NCBI GenBank assembly: GCA_011109175.1
Contig: RDEW01000020.1
Coordinates: 495,273-559,272 of the forward strand
Origin: Dicyema japonicum
Lineage: Eukaryota > Dicyemida > Rhombozoa > Dicyemidae
Direction of reading: 5' to 3'
DNA length: 64,000 nucleotides
Shown here: one piece after another, positions 1 through 10,657 of the stretch
How positions within the stretch are numbered: the stretch's first letter is position 1
Layout of the letters: each line of letters begins with the position of its first letter
Made by a program: the position numbers and the translations under genes
Notes under the pieces: generated by a model
The model's database searches: none
What the model was told of the DNA's origin: nothing
The model's input: only the letters and a program-made list of their open reading frames with translations

Positions 1-480
1 GTTTATCTCGGCAGACACAGTCGAATGATTTTGATTAGTCGACTCCCAGAGTATATATTGGTTTTGTGTACTTCTTACATATTGTCGTAAGCTAACGATG
101 ACTCCATACTATATCAGCAGTTGATTTTCCTGGTCTGAATCCGCTTTGACTTGGTGACAAGTATTGGTCATCTGAATTTGATATTCGATTCAATGTTGTA
201 ATCGACAATGTTTTTCGCAAAGTGGTCAAAAGCACTATCGGCTTGAAATTTTCAATTAGACCTGCAGGTTTGTCAGGTTTTTGTAAAGGAAGTAGAACTC
301 CCATCGCGATGTCAATTGAACAATGAGTCCTGAATATCTAGTTGAATATGAAAGTTATCTTTCCTGCTAGCTGGGTTGGTGCGTATTTTAACAACTCCCC
401 ACAAATATTGTCATAGCCAGCTGCTCTGTTGTTATTCAGCCGAAGGAGTGCTCCGCGAATTTCGGAATCCGTAAACACAT
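1..480 (-). mobile_element. Family A (RTE-like) RT fragment
   Basis: Minus-strand translation gives the N-terminal RT region of an endonuclease-type LINE. It includes a NNNRAAGYDNI-like motif near 430 and, at 304-92, the block KPIVLLTTLRKTLSITTLNR followed by SQSGFRPGKSTAD. The fragment runs off the left edge. It matches the RT of the family A copies near 52 kb and 61 kb. Stops and missing parts make it a dead copy. Confidence 0.75.
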
Positions 481-905
481 TATTAACTGCAATTTAAATT
501 AGCATTTAAACAAAAATTTTTTTTTTTTAAATGCATTTATTAATTTAAACAATAGAAGTCAGGTAGTTGCCGCTCTCACCGCGTGGCTGTTCCCTCTCAA
601 AATTGCGAGCGAAATTCGCTCAAATAGCCAGCGGCGTTCGCGGAGATCTCCAGTGCATGAGGTGATCCGGTTTCCAAGACGTCCGAAAAACTCGAGTGTA
701 GAGGGGGAGTAGGATCCGGAAGTCTCCATAGCAAGGGGAACAAATTTGACAACAAAAATTAGCATTTAAAATTAAAAATAGCACTTATAGCATTTATAAT
801 GTATGTTTTTTTAACAAAATTAAAAATAATTATTCCAAATTCAATTGTATATTTAAAAAAGTATAAAAAATAAAAATAGCATTTTAGCACTTAAATTGCC
901 CTACT
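481..905. mobile_element. hAT-like AT-rich terminal DNA containing a family D 3' fragment
   Basis: This AT-rich stretch repeats the motif attagcatttaaa and ends in ttgcccta at 898-905, the same end seen at about 4098-4105 beside a hAT transposase remnant. On the minus strand, TAGGGCAA would be a hAT-style terminal sequence. Inside it, 543-757 (minus) encodes the last part of a family D endonuclease ORF with ISLAILRGNSHAVRAA, matching 36060-36140. Nesting order is inferred from the flanking repeats. Confidence 0.5.
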
Positions 906-1100
906 AATCATCCTCTCCGTCAGCCTCGACCATGATCATCTGTTGCGCGCTAGTTCTCTTAGGTAAACTAGGTCGTCCGCCATTTCCATTATAATGTTAG
1001 ATGCTTCCCACACTCTTGTAACACAGTGAAACAGGTCCTGATAGACTGCAAATCCGAGACCATAATGTCGGCAGGCCGATGAGAGTGCAAAAAGGTGGAT
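906..1100 (-). mobile_element. Family A fragment, EEP piece joined to 3' end
   Basis: Minus strand from about 1095 to 1000 reads PHYGLGFAVYQDLF, the endonuclease segment equivalent to CPHYGMGFAIQKEL in the copy at 52.6 kb. From 985 to 906 it reads the extreme C-terminal and 3' region, also present at 27110-27035. The middle of the element is missing, so this is an internally deleted copy. Confidence 0.5.
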
Positions 1101-1199
1101 TTTAATGATATTTTATTATTTTTAATTAACAAAAAACTTTATTAATATTTAAAATTAAAAAAAAAATTTTATTTCTGGAATTGTAAATCAGTATCTTGT

Positions 1200-2082
1200 G
1201 CCTATGTCTGAGGTTGTGACGTGCCTCTCTTGCACCTATGTCTGCAAAGGATTCTGAACGTGTCTAAGAGGCAGCTTCTATTCTCCGATGTTGATAAATG
1301 CAGGGGTTCTGTATGCTGCCTGCAGGAGACTAAAATAAAAAATGGACTCGATTAAACATATATAAACTACAGGTTAATATTGCTTCACTCGGAATCGAGG
1401 CATTATAGACAAGGCTTTGCCACATACAAGGACTATATTCCCAGTTATTGTAAAGTCAATGACAGAATCAGTGTCTTACAACTACGTACAAGATCAAGCA
1501 GAATTTCGAGGAGACTAAAACGTTAACGCACCACACAGTGACGTATCCTAAAAAAATCCGGAAGAACTCGACCTGTTGGGAAGGATATTAACAGACCTCA
1601 GTTTATCATACTTATTGTTTATTTCCGGGGACTGGAATGCGAAAGTAGGAACTTGTAGAGGAAATGAAATCTTCATTGGCCAGGGAAGAGGAATCAGAAA
1701 CTTTCCGGGAATCATCTTGGCAGAGTTTTGCCAGGCATTTGATCTGTTCCTATGTAATACTGGTTTCCAACATTCCGCGCGTCCTAAAACGACATGGACT
1801 GGGCAACGATTCTTACCTACCGAACGTTTTCAACCAATTGACTACATAATCACTCCTACATGTTTCGAGGTCTTACGGAGGTGCAGCTATCGACAGTGAT
1901 CACAAGATAGTCTCTCCCAAGTTCACAACGAGGAGTTTGACTGACCTAATAAGAAGAGAGCCAAACGTAGATGTAAGAAGAAGCTATAAAATGGAACAAC
2001 TGTGTTACTCTACATCGATCAGAGACAACTACCAAATATCAATTACGAAATTCCTCGGAAACCTGGATCCTGGACGGTAACC
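1200..2082 (+). mobile_element. Family A endonuclease (EEP) segment
   Basis: It starts with a family A 5' motif (gttgtgacgtgcctc near 1215, compare 52357 and 59896). Broken ORFs follow: FISGDWNAKVGTCRG, then FIGQGRGIRNFPG, FLCNTGFQHSARPKTTW and QPIDYIITPT at 1576-1899. These are the GDWNAK and product-binding regions of an APE-type endonuclease. The reading frame is lost near 1900. The element resumes at 2990 after an inserted inverted-repeat element. Confidence 0.75.
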
Positions 2083-2989
2083 GGTAAATTCATCGCGAGG
2101 TAATTTTATCGCGAGGTAAATTCATCCCAGTTAAATCAAGGACCACGTGGGCGGGTTTCTAGATAGAAGAGGTCGAAATTTTGATTTTTTATATTATTGT
2201 TAAATTGCGATTTTGGAGATTATTCGGCGATAGGAGTCACGTATCCGTGACGGTAGAACCTATGAAAATTGAAGAGAGAGGACCTATTTTTTCACCTCTC
2301 TTCATAAGTTGACGTATGCCTGCCATGTATTATTGGGGGATTAATTTAGTTTTCACAAGCAGTCGTTCTCTTTTGCGTTCCCTCCTTGGATTAATTACCA
2401 ATGACTGTTTTTGCTAGGCTTACCAAAGATTGTACGCCTGTGGCTAACAAATAATAAAATAAATAACTGTCAGTATTCATCTATATACGACAATTGAACC
2501 TTTAGAGTTGAGGACAGTATTCATCTCTATCTTAAACACAAGAGTAATGGTTGCATGTAATTGTGTTTCTTTTTAAAAGGCATTGCCTATAATTTAGCAT
2601 TTTAGAAATTAACACAATGTTTTTGTTAATAATTGTCATAAACTTGTTTTCTAAAAATTATATTATCATAAATATACATTTAAAGTTTGACCTTCATTAT
2701 TAATCAATAATCAGTAAGATAATTTTTCTATCACTTTAACCAATACACACACGTGTGGTGCACATAGTTGATTAAAATTTAACACTATTTGGAGAATTGA
2801 GGTTTTCAAATTTCTTCTATCTTAGGGATCTGGCCACGTGACTCATATCGTCAAATTAATCTCCAAAATCACATTTTAATGATAGTATAAAAATCAAAAT
2901 TTCGACTTCTTTTTTCAAGAACCCACGGATCGCTTGAATCAACCGGCGATGAATTTACTAGCGATGAATTTACCAGCGATGAATTTACC
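2083..2989. mobile_element. Inverted-repeat DNA element (MITE-like) inserted in family A
   Basis: Left end ggtaaattcatcgc (2083) is the exact reverse complement of the right end gcgatgaatttacc (ending 2989). The inverted similarity continues inwards for about 150 bp: gaggtcgaaattttgatt near 2168 pairs with aatcaaaatttcgacttc near 2892, and ttttggagatta near 2213 pairs with taatctccaaaa near 2860. The short unit gatgaatttac(c/t) repeats three times at the right end. No transposase ORF lies inside (about 600 bp). A family A LINE continues on both sides. I found no clear target-site duplication. Confidence 0.65.
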
Positions 2990-3703
2990 TAGAACCTTAT
3001 CAACCAGAGATTTGAAAGTGCAACAACAGTCCTGAGAATAGACTTCTCTAGGGCCTTTGACACGGTCCATCGTGGTCTACTTCTCAGGATACTGGAACAA
3101 TTCTTGGACCCAGATTCTGTCAGTATGATCAGAGTGTTGCTATCTAACACGAAGCTCAGAGTGCGGGTCGGTAAGACGTTTTCCCGTGAATTTACGTGCA
3201 AGTTAGTACTCCCAAAGAGATTCCCCTTCGCCCCTGCTATTTGTCATATATCTGGAGGCGGAATTACGAGATTTTCGGAAGTTCTATGATGGCAACATCG
3301 TCGAATTTGCCTATGCGGACGACGTCGACTTTGTGTTGGAAGACAAATCGGCCCTACTTCGACTCCTTGAAGTTGCCTTATCTCCTTAAATCTTCGGATG
3401 TGCTTATATAGCGCGTTCATACAACCAATCCTATTATATAACTCTGGAACATGGGGAACATCAAAAACGGACCGTGACTGACTAGACACATTTCATAGAA
3501 ATCAATTGAGAAAAATTGCGGGAATTAAATGGCCACAGATTATCAAAAAAGACACTCTCTACAAATTATGTAAATGCAAACCGATAAGCAGAGAAGTAAT
3601 TACCGCACGCTGGCGACTTATCGGACATGTTCTGAAAATGGACGAAGTGATTCCTTGCAATCAAATGATGGAAGAGTACTATTATACAAGAAATACATTT
3701 TGA
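2990..3703 (+). mobile_element. Family A RT continuation
   Basis: Reads VLRIDFSRAFDTVHRGLLLRIL near 3030 (RT motif A), LDPDSVSMIRVLLSNTKLRVRVGKTFS at 3104-3200, FAYADDVDFVLEDKSAL near 3300 (motif C) and, after a deletion, LRKIAGIKWPQIIKKDTLYKLCKCKPIS at 3506-3610. The order is that of family A. Several frameshifts make it non-functional. Confidence 0.75.
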
Positions 3704-4105
3704 TAATGACAAGGCAAATATCAAAAATTATATAAATAAAAGAATGGAGGAAAATGGATTTAAACTTATTATTGAAATGACTGAACCAAAAATTAGCCAA
3801 CAAGATTTTTTTTCTCTTTCACGCTGTCAGGCATTTTATGCATCTGTTGAAAGAGCTATTAAAATGCTAAAAAATATTTAAAAAAAGATAGGAACTTCCA
3901 TCCAGACAATATCAGGCATTAACTTTTATTATATTACAATAAATAAAATTTAAATGTTATATTTTATTATTTTAAGTTATAGATTTGACAAATTTAAATG
4001 CTAGATTTTATCATTTTAAATGCTAACTTTTTTAATTATAATTGCTAGATTTTGTGATTTTTTAGCGCTAAAAAAATTTTTTTAAGTGCTAGAAACAACT
4101 TGCCC
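3704..4105 (+). mobile_element. hAT transposase C-terminal remnant and terminal region
   Basis: Translation from 3720 gives CQAFYASVERAIKMLKNI, a stop, then KKDRNFHPDN and LLYYNK. This resembles the C-terminal dimerisation region of hAT transposases (VER.FSml...R.....v...). A second copy at 5760-5885 reads VERCFSMLNKILEKDRNF. The AT-rich tail has repeated aaatgctag motifs and ends in ttgcccta. The family A LINE resumes immediately after. Confidence 0.5.
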
Positions 4106-4195
4106 TAATGATTAGGAATACGGCACAAGGGAAACTTTACTAATTTATGTTTTCTCGGAAGTGCTTTTTAATAATTTTTAATAATAATAATAAAA
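4106..4195 (+). mobile_element. Family A 3' end with (AAT)n tail
   Basis: The sequence gattaggaatacggcacaag followed by a (aat/ata)n tail also occurs, reverse complemented, at 26985-27040 and at the 3' end of the copy at 50954. It marks the 3' terminus of family A. Trinucleotide tails are typical of RTE-clade LINEs. Confidence 0.6.
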
Positions 4196-4495
4196 TGACA
4201 CTCTATTTATTTGAGTGGATTTTTGCTACTTTATAATTTTCAAGTATTAACGATTTTAACCAAAAATTAAACCATTCAACTAAAAAAATCAGAATTATCC
4301 AGTGTACTAACTTTTATTTTGATTGGTTCTAGTGGAGTTCCACATACGGACGGTGACAATTAATTTTAACACAGAATTTAATAATTGACCTGACATAAAT
4401 ACTTGGATTTTTTGTTATTGTTGAATAAACAAAAATATGGACATGCTTTCGAAGCCTCAAAAAACTGAATTCACCAAAGGAGTCATTACGCCGAG
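4196..4495. other. No gene recognised
   Basis: AT-rich sequence between two LINE fragments. A 71-codon minus-strand frame here is antisense to the LINE start and has no recognisable motif. Confidence 0.4.
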
Positions 4496-5350
4496 GGAAA
4501 GTGTGCGTCGGAAACAAAATTTCCAGATCGAGATTGTTACCCAATGATGTACCCCAGGAATCTCCTTTGTCTCCAATCCTATTTAATTTGTTTCTGAATG
4601 ATCTCCCCGTTCATACGAATAATAATGACATGTTACTTTTTTATGCCAATGACATAGTTGTCGCATCTAGAGGCGTAAATGTCGAACATGCTAAAGAAAG
4701 ACTACAAGGAATACTAAATACCATATATGGATGGTTGTGCAAAAATCGATTAATGAATAATCCGAAAAGTCATCAGTCACTCTATTCACTAAGAATAGAA
4801 AGATGGGAACGCAACAGTCACATTAAATGGAGAACCTATACCACAAAAGAAATCGCAGAAGATACTGAGAGTAACTTTTGATACGTTCATCTGCTTCTCA
4901 GCCTATGTGGAATCCATCATATCAACCTGTGCAAAGAAGATCAATTTTGTAAAAACCTTTTATGGAACTGTGGAGGGATTTATCCGCCAGGTATCGGGAC
5001 CCACTACAAGTAGAATATCGACCCAACAATAGGGTATGCATGTGCTGTGTGGGGTTCTAATCTGGCGGCAACGAACCTAATAAAAACTCAAGAGATCCAG
5101 TTAAGAGCAATAAAGTTACTGGAACAATATACAGATGAACAAATTGCGCCGAGAACACTAGAGTCAATCATAGAGGTAACTGGAGGAAATTTCAGAAGAG
5201 GAGGGGGAAAAGACCCCCCGTCCGTATAGAAAAGGTGTGGGGTCACGGTCGGAGCATTGAGAATAGATGGCCGAATTATTGAGAGATTCAGGGATCACCT
5301 GAATGTTAGTTAGTGGTTGAGACGGCGTTTCATGGGCTTAAATAATAATA
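4496..5350 (+). mobile_element. Family C RT fragment
   Basis: VCVGNKISRSRLLPNDVPQE, then SPLSPILFNLFLNDLP (motif B) and MLLFYANDIVVASR (motif C, FYANDI instead of YADD) at 4501-4690. After a frame change, KITLRVTFDTFIC near 4870 is the region after motif C, and 5040-5200 gives CAVWGSNLAATNLIKTQEIQ. It matches 7120-7473 and 17172-18374. The changed catalytic YADD and frameshifts show a dead copy. A short aat tract ends the fragment. Confidence 0.7.
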
Positions 5351-5359
5351 ATAATTGAA

Positions 5360-5645
5360 GGGGATTTAGTCTATTCTATCCACACGGAATTTTGAGATAA
5401 GAGTCGATACGTCGATTCCGACTGAAACGAATATACAGTTCAACGAACCAGATATTTTGGTATATAACAAGATCAAGAATAAGATAGTTCTAATCAAAAT
5501 GGAAATTACATCTCTGGATCGCATAAAACAGGTGGAAGTAGAAGACTGTCACAAGTACTACCTCTTTGCAATTGAGCTTTCGCTTCTCTGCGATTGTCAA
5601 GTAAAGATTATCTCATTGGTTGTGACCTGGGATGAGTTTTAACAG
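5360..5645 (+). mobile_element. Family E restriction-like endonuclease fragment
   Basis: Reads NEPDILVYNKIKNKIVLIKM, then EITSLDRIKQVEVEDCHKYY and LLCDCQVKIISLVVTWDEF. This aligns with the PD-(D/E)xK region of the family E element at 31400-31550 (KPDIVVHDKESGQVLIIEVG, ITSQDRLQTVEVEKKRKYDF, GCKVLVIPIVMTWEG). Only the C-terminal domain remains. Confidence 0.7.
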
Positions 5646-6289
5646 GATCCGTGTGATTTCAAATTATATCTTGAAAAAAACATGTAAATGGAATTAAAAA
5701 TTGTTAGAAATGCGAAATTTACGAGTTTTGTTCAGAATTTTTTGTAAGCTAATTTAAGTGTCCTGAAGCTACTATTCTGGTAGAAAGATGTTTTTCTATG
5801 CTAAATAAAATTCTCGAAAAGGATAGAAACTTTAATGATGAAAGTGTTAATAATTATTTGATGCTTTATTTTAATAAATTTGATTAAATAAACATTAACA
5901 ACTCGAAATTAAAGTCCTAAAAGTTATATTTTTAAGGTCATATTTCAATCATTTTTAGGTCATATTTATTGTTGCCTTAGTTATGACTTTCAGAAATAAT
6001 AATGTATAGAAAACTTTACAAATTTTATTATAGTGTATTGGCCAAAATGTTCAATTCTAATCCATATTTTTTCAAATTTAGCTATAGTTTCATCCTAAAC
6101 GAGTAAAACTCGGAATCCGGATATTCTTTCAAATCATTGAGGGTTCCTTTCATTGTTTCATTTCCTCTTGATTCACCGTTATATTTCATCATAGATTTAT
6201 TCCTCGTAATAATTCTCTATAATTTCTGATGCATCGCTTTGATGATTGAGATTGTTTCATTTTTGTAAATACTGTTAATTAAATTTAAA
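5646..6289 (+). mobile_element. AT-rich region with a second hAT C-terminal remnant
   Basis: Codons 5755-5885 read EATILVERCFSMLNKILEKD, RNFNDESVNNYLMLYFNKFD and a stop, a good match to the hAT dimerisation domain and to the remnant at 3800. The rest of the stretch (5900-6290) is AT-rich with no recognised gene. Confidence 0.5.
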
Positions 6290-7500
6290 TTATTTCCAAA
6301 GACCAAGGGTAACCAAACTAACTATCTCCTTGATCCTTACTCGTTCCAGCATTCCAGAACTTGTCATCAGGTAACGACGTTGTCTCCGAGGAAGAATTGT
6401 TGGATCCTCTTGATGCCGGCCAGGTATTGGGCGCCTCCAGTGACGCCATCGGAAAGAAGGAAAATAATTTTGACAAACTATCCACGTAGCACCAAATGGC
6501 GCCACGCGATCAAAAAATAATAATTGTAAATACTGTTCCAACATTTTATTAAAGATTCATGCTGTATATTTGCCATGCCTTAGATATCAAAATCAGTGTC
6601 GTAAATTGAAATTGAAATTTATTTCCAAAGACCACAGTTACAAAAACAAGAAATTATGTGATCCCGGCGAATTTCAATAGTGCTCTCAGCTTGGCCCGGT
6701 GGTCTTCCTTCGATCCAACACAGGCACTTAGTGGACGAGTGATCCTCTGGTATCGTTGACTCTGGCCTCCTTTTCTTATTAGGTTTCCCAAGGGGGTAGG
6801 TATAGAATTTAAATCTCCTTTGATCCAGTTTACTATCACGGAAAACGCTTTTTTTGGTTGCCGCAATTATCTGGGCATTCATCCAAGAAATTGAGGGGGT
6901 CCATGATGCACATGCATATGATATGCATGGCTTTCCGTACTAGCTGTATAGTGATTTCAGAACGGGATGACTTCCGATCTTCCATAAACCAGAGATTTCC
7001 TTCAGGAAGTTGATTTTCTTTTCACATTTGTTTAAAACATTTCCCACGTGGCACGAGAAAATCATGAATGTTGAATACTACTCCCAGGATTTGGAATGGC
7101 AACTTACTTCCATCTGCTTCTATATCACTGTACTGTTAGATATCCTCTTGTCAGAGGTAAGTAGAGACGTAATCGATTTTTCCGGGCTGATCGACAGACT
7201 GTTTTCATTTAACCAGTAGATTAAGCAGTTTACATGTAATTGTAATCTCTCCGAGGCGACCCGAACGTCTCGGTCTTTAAATTCAATAACAATATCATCT
7301 GCATAAGTCAGTAAAAGGTCATCCTCATGCTCCGAAGTAGGGATATCATTCAAGAAAAGGTTGAAGAGTATAGGGGACAGCGGAGATCCTTGGGGTATTC
7401 CATTTGGAGTTAAACGCAAGGAGGTCGACCGTAGGTTTCCCAAACAGACTCGTCTTCTTTGTAGGTTTCCCAACAGTGTCGTAAATTAACTTTAAAGATT
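6290..7500 (-). mobile_element. Family C RT and 3' regions, minus strand
   Basis: 7473-7120 encodes SLRLTPNGIPQGSPLSPILF (motif B) and LLLTYADDIVIEFKDRD (motif C, intact YADD). 6900-6619 holds the C-terminal and 3' region ending tggtctttggaaataaattt, followed by caatttcaatttacgacac. A related 3' copy lies at 6500-6290. The 6290-6500 block recurs at 12125-12330 and 45425-45520. Confidence 0.7.
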
Positions 7501-8464
7501 TCAAATACAATCTTCTTGGTCGATAAAATATTATTAATTTTGAATAATCTTGTTATTTTAGCTACAGTTTCAATGCTCGTTCCGAACTTTTTGTAAGAAT
7601 CTGTTAGAATAGATATTTTCCATAGAAGGGATATTTCAAGTTTTTCTTGGTATTTAGGCTCATTTTAAGAACAGCACATGGACATTAAGTCAACGTGAAA
7701 TTTTTTTAAATAAACCATTAAATAGGTCACAATAAATTAATTTTGTTCCACATCGAGGTTTTTGGTCTTTACATTTCTATGCCAATCCCACCAAGTGTTC
7801 TAAAATCTGAGTGTGTTCCAAAACCAAGGTGAGGTTTTCTCGAATCGAGGTCGGACTGTATAATGAAAATGTGTGATCTTATTAAAAATGTTAAGAAGTC
7901 ATCAGAAAGAGGTCCGGACGGAATTTGTAGTTACCAACTGAAAAATTTCGTTCCACGTTGGTCTTGTCAGACGAAAATTTAACGCTGTTTCTGGAATCAA
8001 AACTGGACACAAAACAGCCTTAAACTTATATTCAAATAGTTCTGGGTGGTCTATCTATGTTTCCCACTCAAATCTACACTTCAAAAATCAAATTTGGGTT
8101 TGCAACCAGCGTACATTTATTTATAAACCACCTACATTGGAATCCTGTATTCTTCCAATCGAAGATCACCTATATATACGAAACCTACAATTTCTCAATG
8201 ACCTGTCTGATCTTATGCATCTTTGCAATGACTTAACCTGAAACAAGAATCTGAGACATATATTCTACAGTCAAGACAGCAGCAAATGTTTAAGAAGATT
8301 CCTCCGCTAATTCAAAACTCCACAGCAACGAAGACGATTCATGATTTCACATCAACTATAGCTACTCGTTGCCTAAAAATAAACGCTCTGCTGGACTACC
8401 CTATCCGCCAATAGATGATTCACGAGGAACCCTTGATAGAGATTCTCGAAGAAACCTATTGCAA
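7501..8464 (+). mobile_element. Degenerate LINE fragment
   Basis: Weak RT-like text in the plus frames: KNVKKSSERGPDGICSYQL near 7890 (region before RT motif 1) and NSTATKTIHDFTSTIATRCL near 8325 (C-terminal tail seen in EEP-type LINEs). It ends in an (ata)n tract at 8465-8490. The first 350 bases have no recognisable feature. Confidence 0.4.
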
Positions 8465-8715
8465 ATAATAATATATAATAATAATAATAACAGCCTTTTT
8501 CACGGAGCCGTGGTATTAGCTCCGCATAGGCAGGACACACACTTTATTTAAGTAAAGAACAGTTAATTTTAACTAATCGTAGAACCAAGGAATGATCTTC
8601 ACTTCTTTTTTTTCTTTTTCTTGTGTGAGTGTCCTTTCTAGACAATCCAGTTCCGCAGTGAGTATTCACTGATGACGGCGTCACTCGTCAAACCTCACAT
8701 GAGAGCCATAATATT
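8465..8715 (-). mobile_element. SINE copy, minus strand (left arm of inverted pair)
   Basis: Positions 8525-8693 are the near-perfect reverse complement of 9486-9653. Read on the minus strand the copy ends with cggagctaataccacggctc, cgtgaaaaaggctg and an (ata/tta)n tract, the same kind of 3' tail as family A. It lacks the tRNA-like head found in the plus-strand copy. Confidence 0.65.
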
Positions 8716-9367
8716 GCAAACCAACTCCAAAATTTTCACCTCTGAGATGGATTAGAGTTTCGGCTCCCCTTACCTTGGGAATATCATCAATCAAATCCTT
8801 TTCGCATTAGTACCACCAATGATACTAAGGGAATTGTGGGATCTCCCAACACTATCATTTGGCCAGCATAGCGGGTAGAATGTCAGTCACTAAAAATACT
8901 CCTTGAGTTCAATTATCCTCCACTAACTACTTGGTCTGAGAATTCTTTTTTTCCCTCTGTTCCTTCCCCCAGTCGTTCTGGAATGGTATCATTTGATTCG
9001 TACGTTTTAGATGGCCCCCAGTGTCAGGGTGGAACGGCAAATATTAGTTGCTCTCCTTCATTCCAATGAACGGGTTCCCAAATCTTAATGGGGTTAATGT
9101 TTTTCTCCTTCCTCCGCTTCTGGGTGGAATCGTGTGATGTTGGAAGGATTATTTGCTTCTTTGGCCTTGAAAACTAAATTTTCGAAGTATCTGGGAGTAA
9201 TAAATTTAGTGTCTAAGGAAAGGATCTACTTGGAGATACTGTAAAGTATCAGATAACTTCCTACAAAAGCAACAACGTCTGGTAAATTTAACCCTGAGGC
9301 TGTAAAAAATCTACCCCCTGTTGATCACTTAATGGGGAGACAAGGATCTTACCATTTGGTGATCACT
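8716..9367. other. Spacer between inverted SINEs, no gene recognised
   Basis: About 650 bases of moderately AT-rich DNA. No ORF above 60 codons and no recognisable LINE motif. Confidence 0.4.
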
Positions 9368-9690
9368 TCGAAGTATCCGGGTGGCTTAGTGGTTAGGTGT
9401 CGGGCTTAAGTGGCTTAGGCTACGAGTTCGAATCTCGCTGCTGTAAACCTGGTGGAAGGTTCCACGCATCTACGATGCAGAAAGGGTTTGACGAGTGACG
9501 CCGTCATCAGTGAATACTCACTGCGGAACTGGATTGTCTAGAAAGGACACTCACACAAGAAAAAGAAAAAAAGAAGTGAAGATCATTCCTTGGTTCTACG
9601 ATTAGTTAAAATTAACTGTTCTTTACTTAAATAAAGTGTGTGTCCTGCCTATGGGAGCTATAAATATTATGGCTCTCATGTGATGTCAAA
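9368..9690 (+). mobile_element. tRNA-derived SINE, plus strand
   Basis: The head at 9371-9445 carries an A-box-like tggcttagtgg (9382-9392) and a B-box gagttcgaatctc (9424-9436), the split RNA polymerase III promoter of a tRNA. A body of about 200 bp follows. The tail has ctataaatattatggctctc (9658-9677), found exactly at the 3' end of the family A LINE near 62771-62790. A SINE sharing its tail with a LINE is expected to use that LINE's reverse transcriptase. The cloverleaf is incomplete, so this is not a working tRNA gene. Confidence 0.7.
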
Positions 9691-10369
9691 CATCCGACTT
9701 ATCTCCATCATATTACAACAGTTTTTAAGAAAGGGTAAATGGGATTAATAACAGATTAATTGAATAAAATACTTTTTTCCTAAATTATTTATTAGTATAA
9801 TATATATATATAACTTGGACATCATTTATGGGAATTGGGTCAACATTTATGGGATTGAGTGAAAATATTTTTAATGAAAAATCACCATGCTTTGAATTAA
9901 AGTGTCTCTACAGACTTGACTTTTTATTATGGTTGAATCTTTCGTGACAAATGAGCTTGATATGATGGCAAAAAATCTCAGTCCATTGAGGATGAAAAAG
10001 AAGTTTTCTAGAACACTAGTTTGAAAATATTTTTATTTGAGATGTACGTAATCATTTGCGATAATTGAAAGAGCAACAGCTCCTGACCCCTGTACTATAC
10101 ACACCAATTGCCTAAATATGTAATCACAAAAAAAAGGCCGAGTCATACTTAAAGAATGCAACAATATGGGTGACATTTACTAAGATTGAGCGGCATCAGA
10201 AAGCAAATCATCAAATTATCAGAATCATGACTGGCTTGCTTACAAATCATCATATGCCTAACAACAAAGACAATTAAACGTGGAATTTTTAATTAAAAAA
10301 ATGTTATTTAATTTCCGGTTTATTTAATTAAATAAACATTAAAAATTTTAATGATCTCAGAGCTTCGGC
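9691..10369 (+). other. AT-rich region with a weak LINE C-terminal trace
   Basis: Around 10150-10280 one frame reads ATIWVTFTKIERHQKANHQI then IRIMTGLLTNHHM, faintly like the RNase H-type C-terminus of some LINEs. A (ta)n tract lies near 9800. Nothing else recognised. Confidence 0.25.
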
Positions 10370-10650
10370 TCATATCTCTTGATTTGCCACGTGCCCGTGT
10401 GGTGCTACATGGATAATAGGTTGAAGTTTTCTGCTTGTTTTGTTTGCTCCTCCCATTTCCTTTCTTACTAGAGTGGCGTCATGTGATCCACCTTGGCGCC
10501 CAGTTCCAGTCCGGCACGAAAAAGGATCATTTGCTCTCCCCCACTCCACTGAAGGGGTTTCCACAACTGCAAATATGGACATCTTTTATCCTTTATGTTG
10601 ATTCTGGATGGACTCTGTTTCTATATAAGTGGAAACTGGATACACTTAAT
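10370..10650 (+). mobile_element. Family C 5' module
   Basis: Shares the sequence tggcgtcatgtgatccacct and the following cacgaaaaaggatcatttgctct with 15690-15770 and 54470-54540. In the 15.7-kb copy this module leads into a 2A peptide and the endonuclease. Here the 2A codons have been lost (the frame reads WTLFLYKWKLD). A solo or 5'-end fragment. Confidence 0.5.
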
Positions 10651-10657
10651 TAGTTGT

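Noticed and set aside
9371-9445. A functional tRNA gene
   Set aside because: A and B boxes are present, but no complete acceptor stem or anticodon arm folds. The sequence continues into a repeated SINE body.
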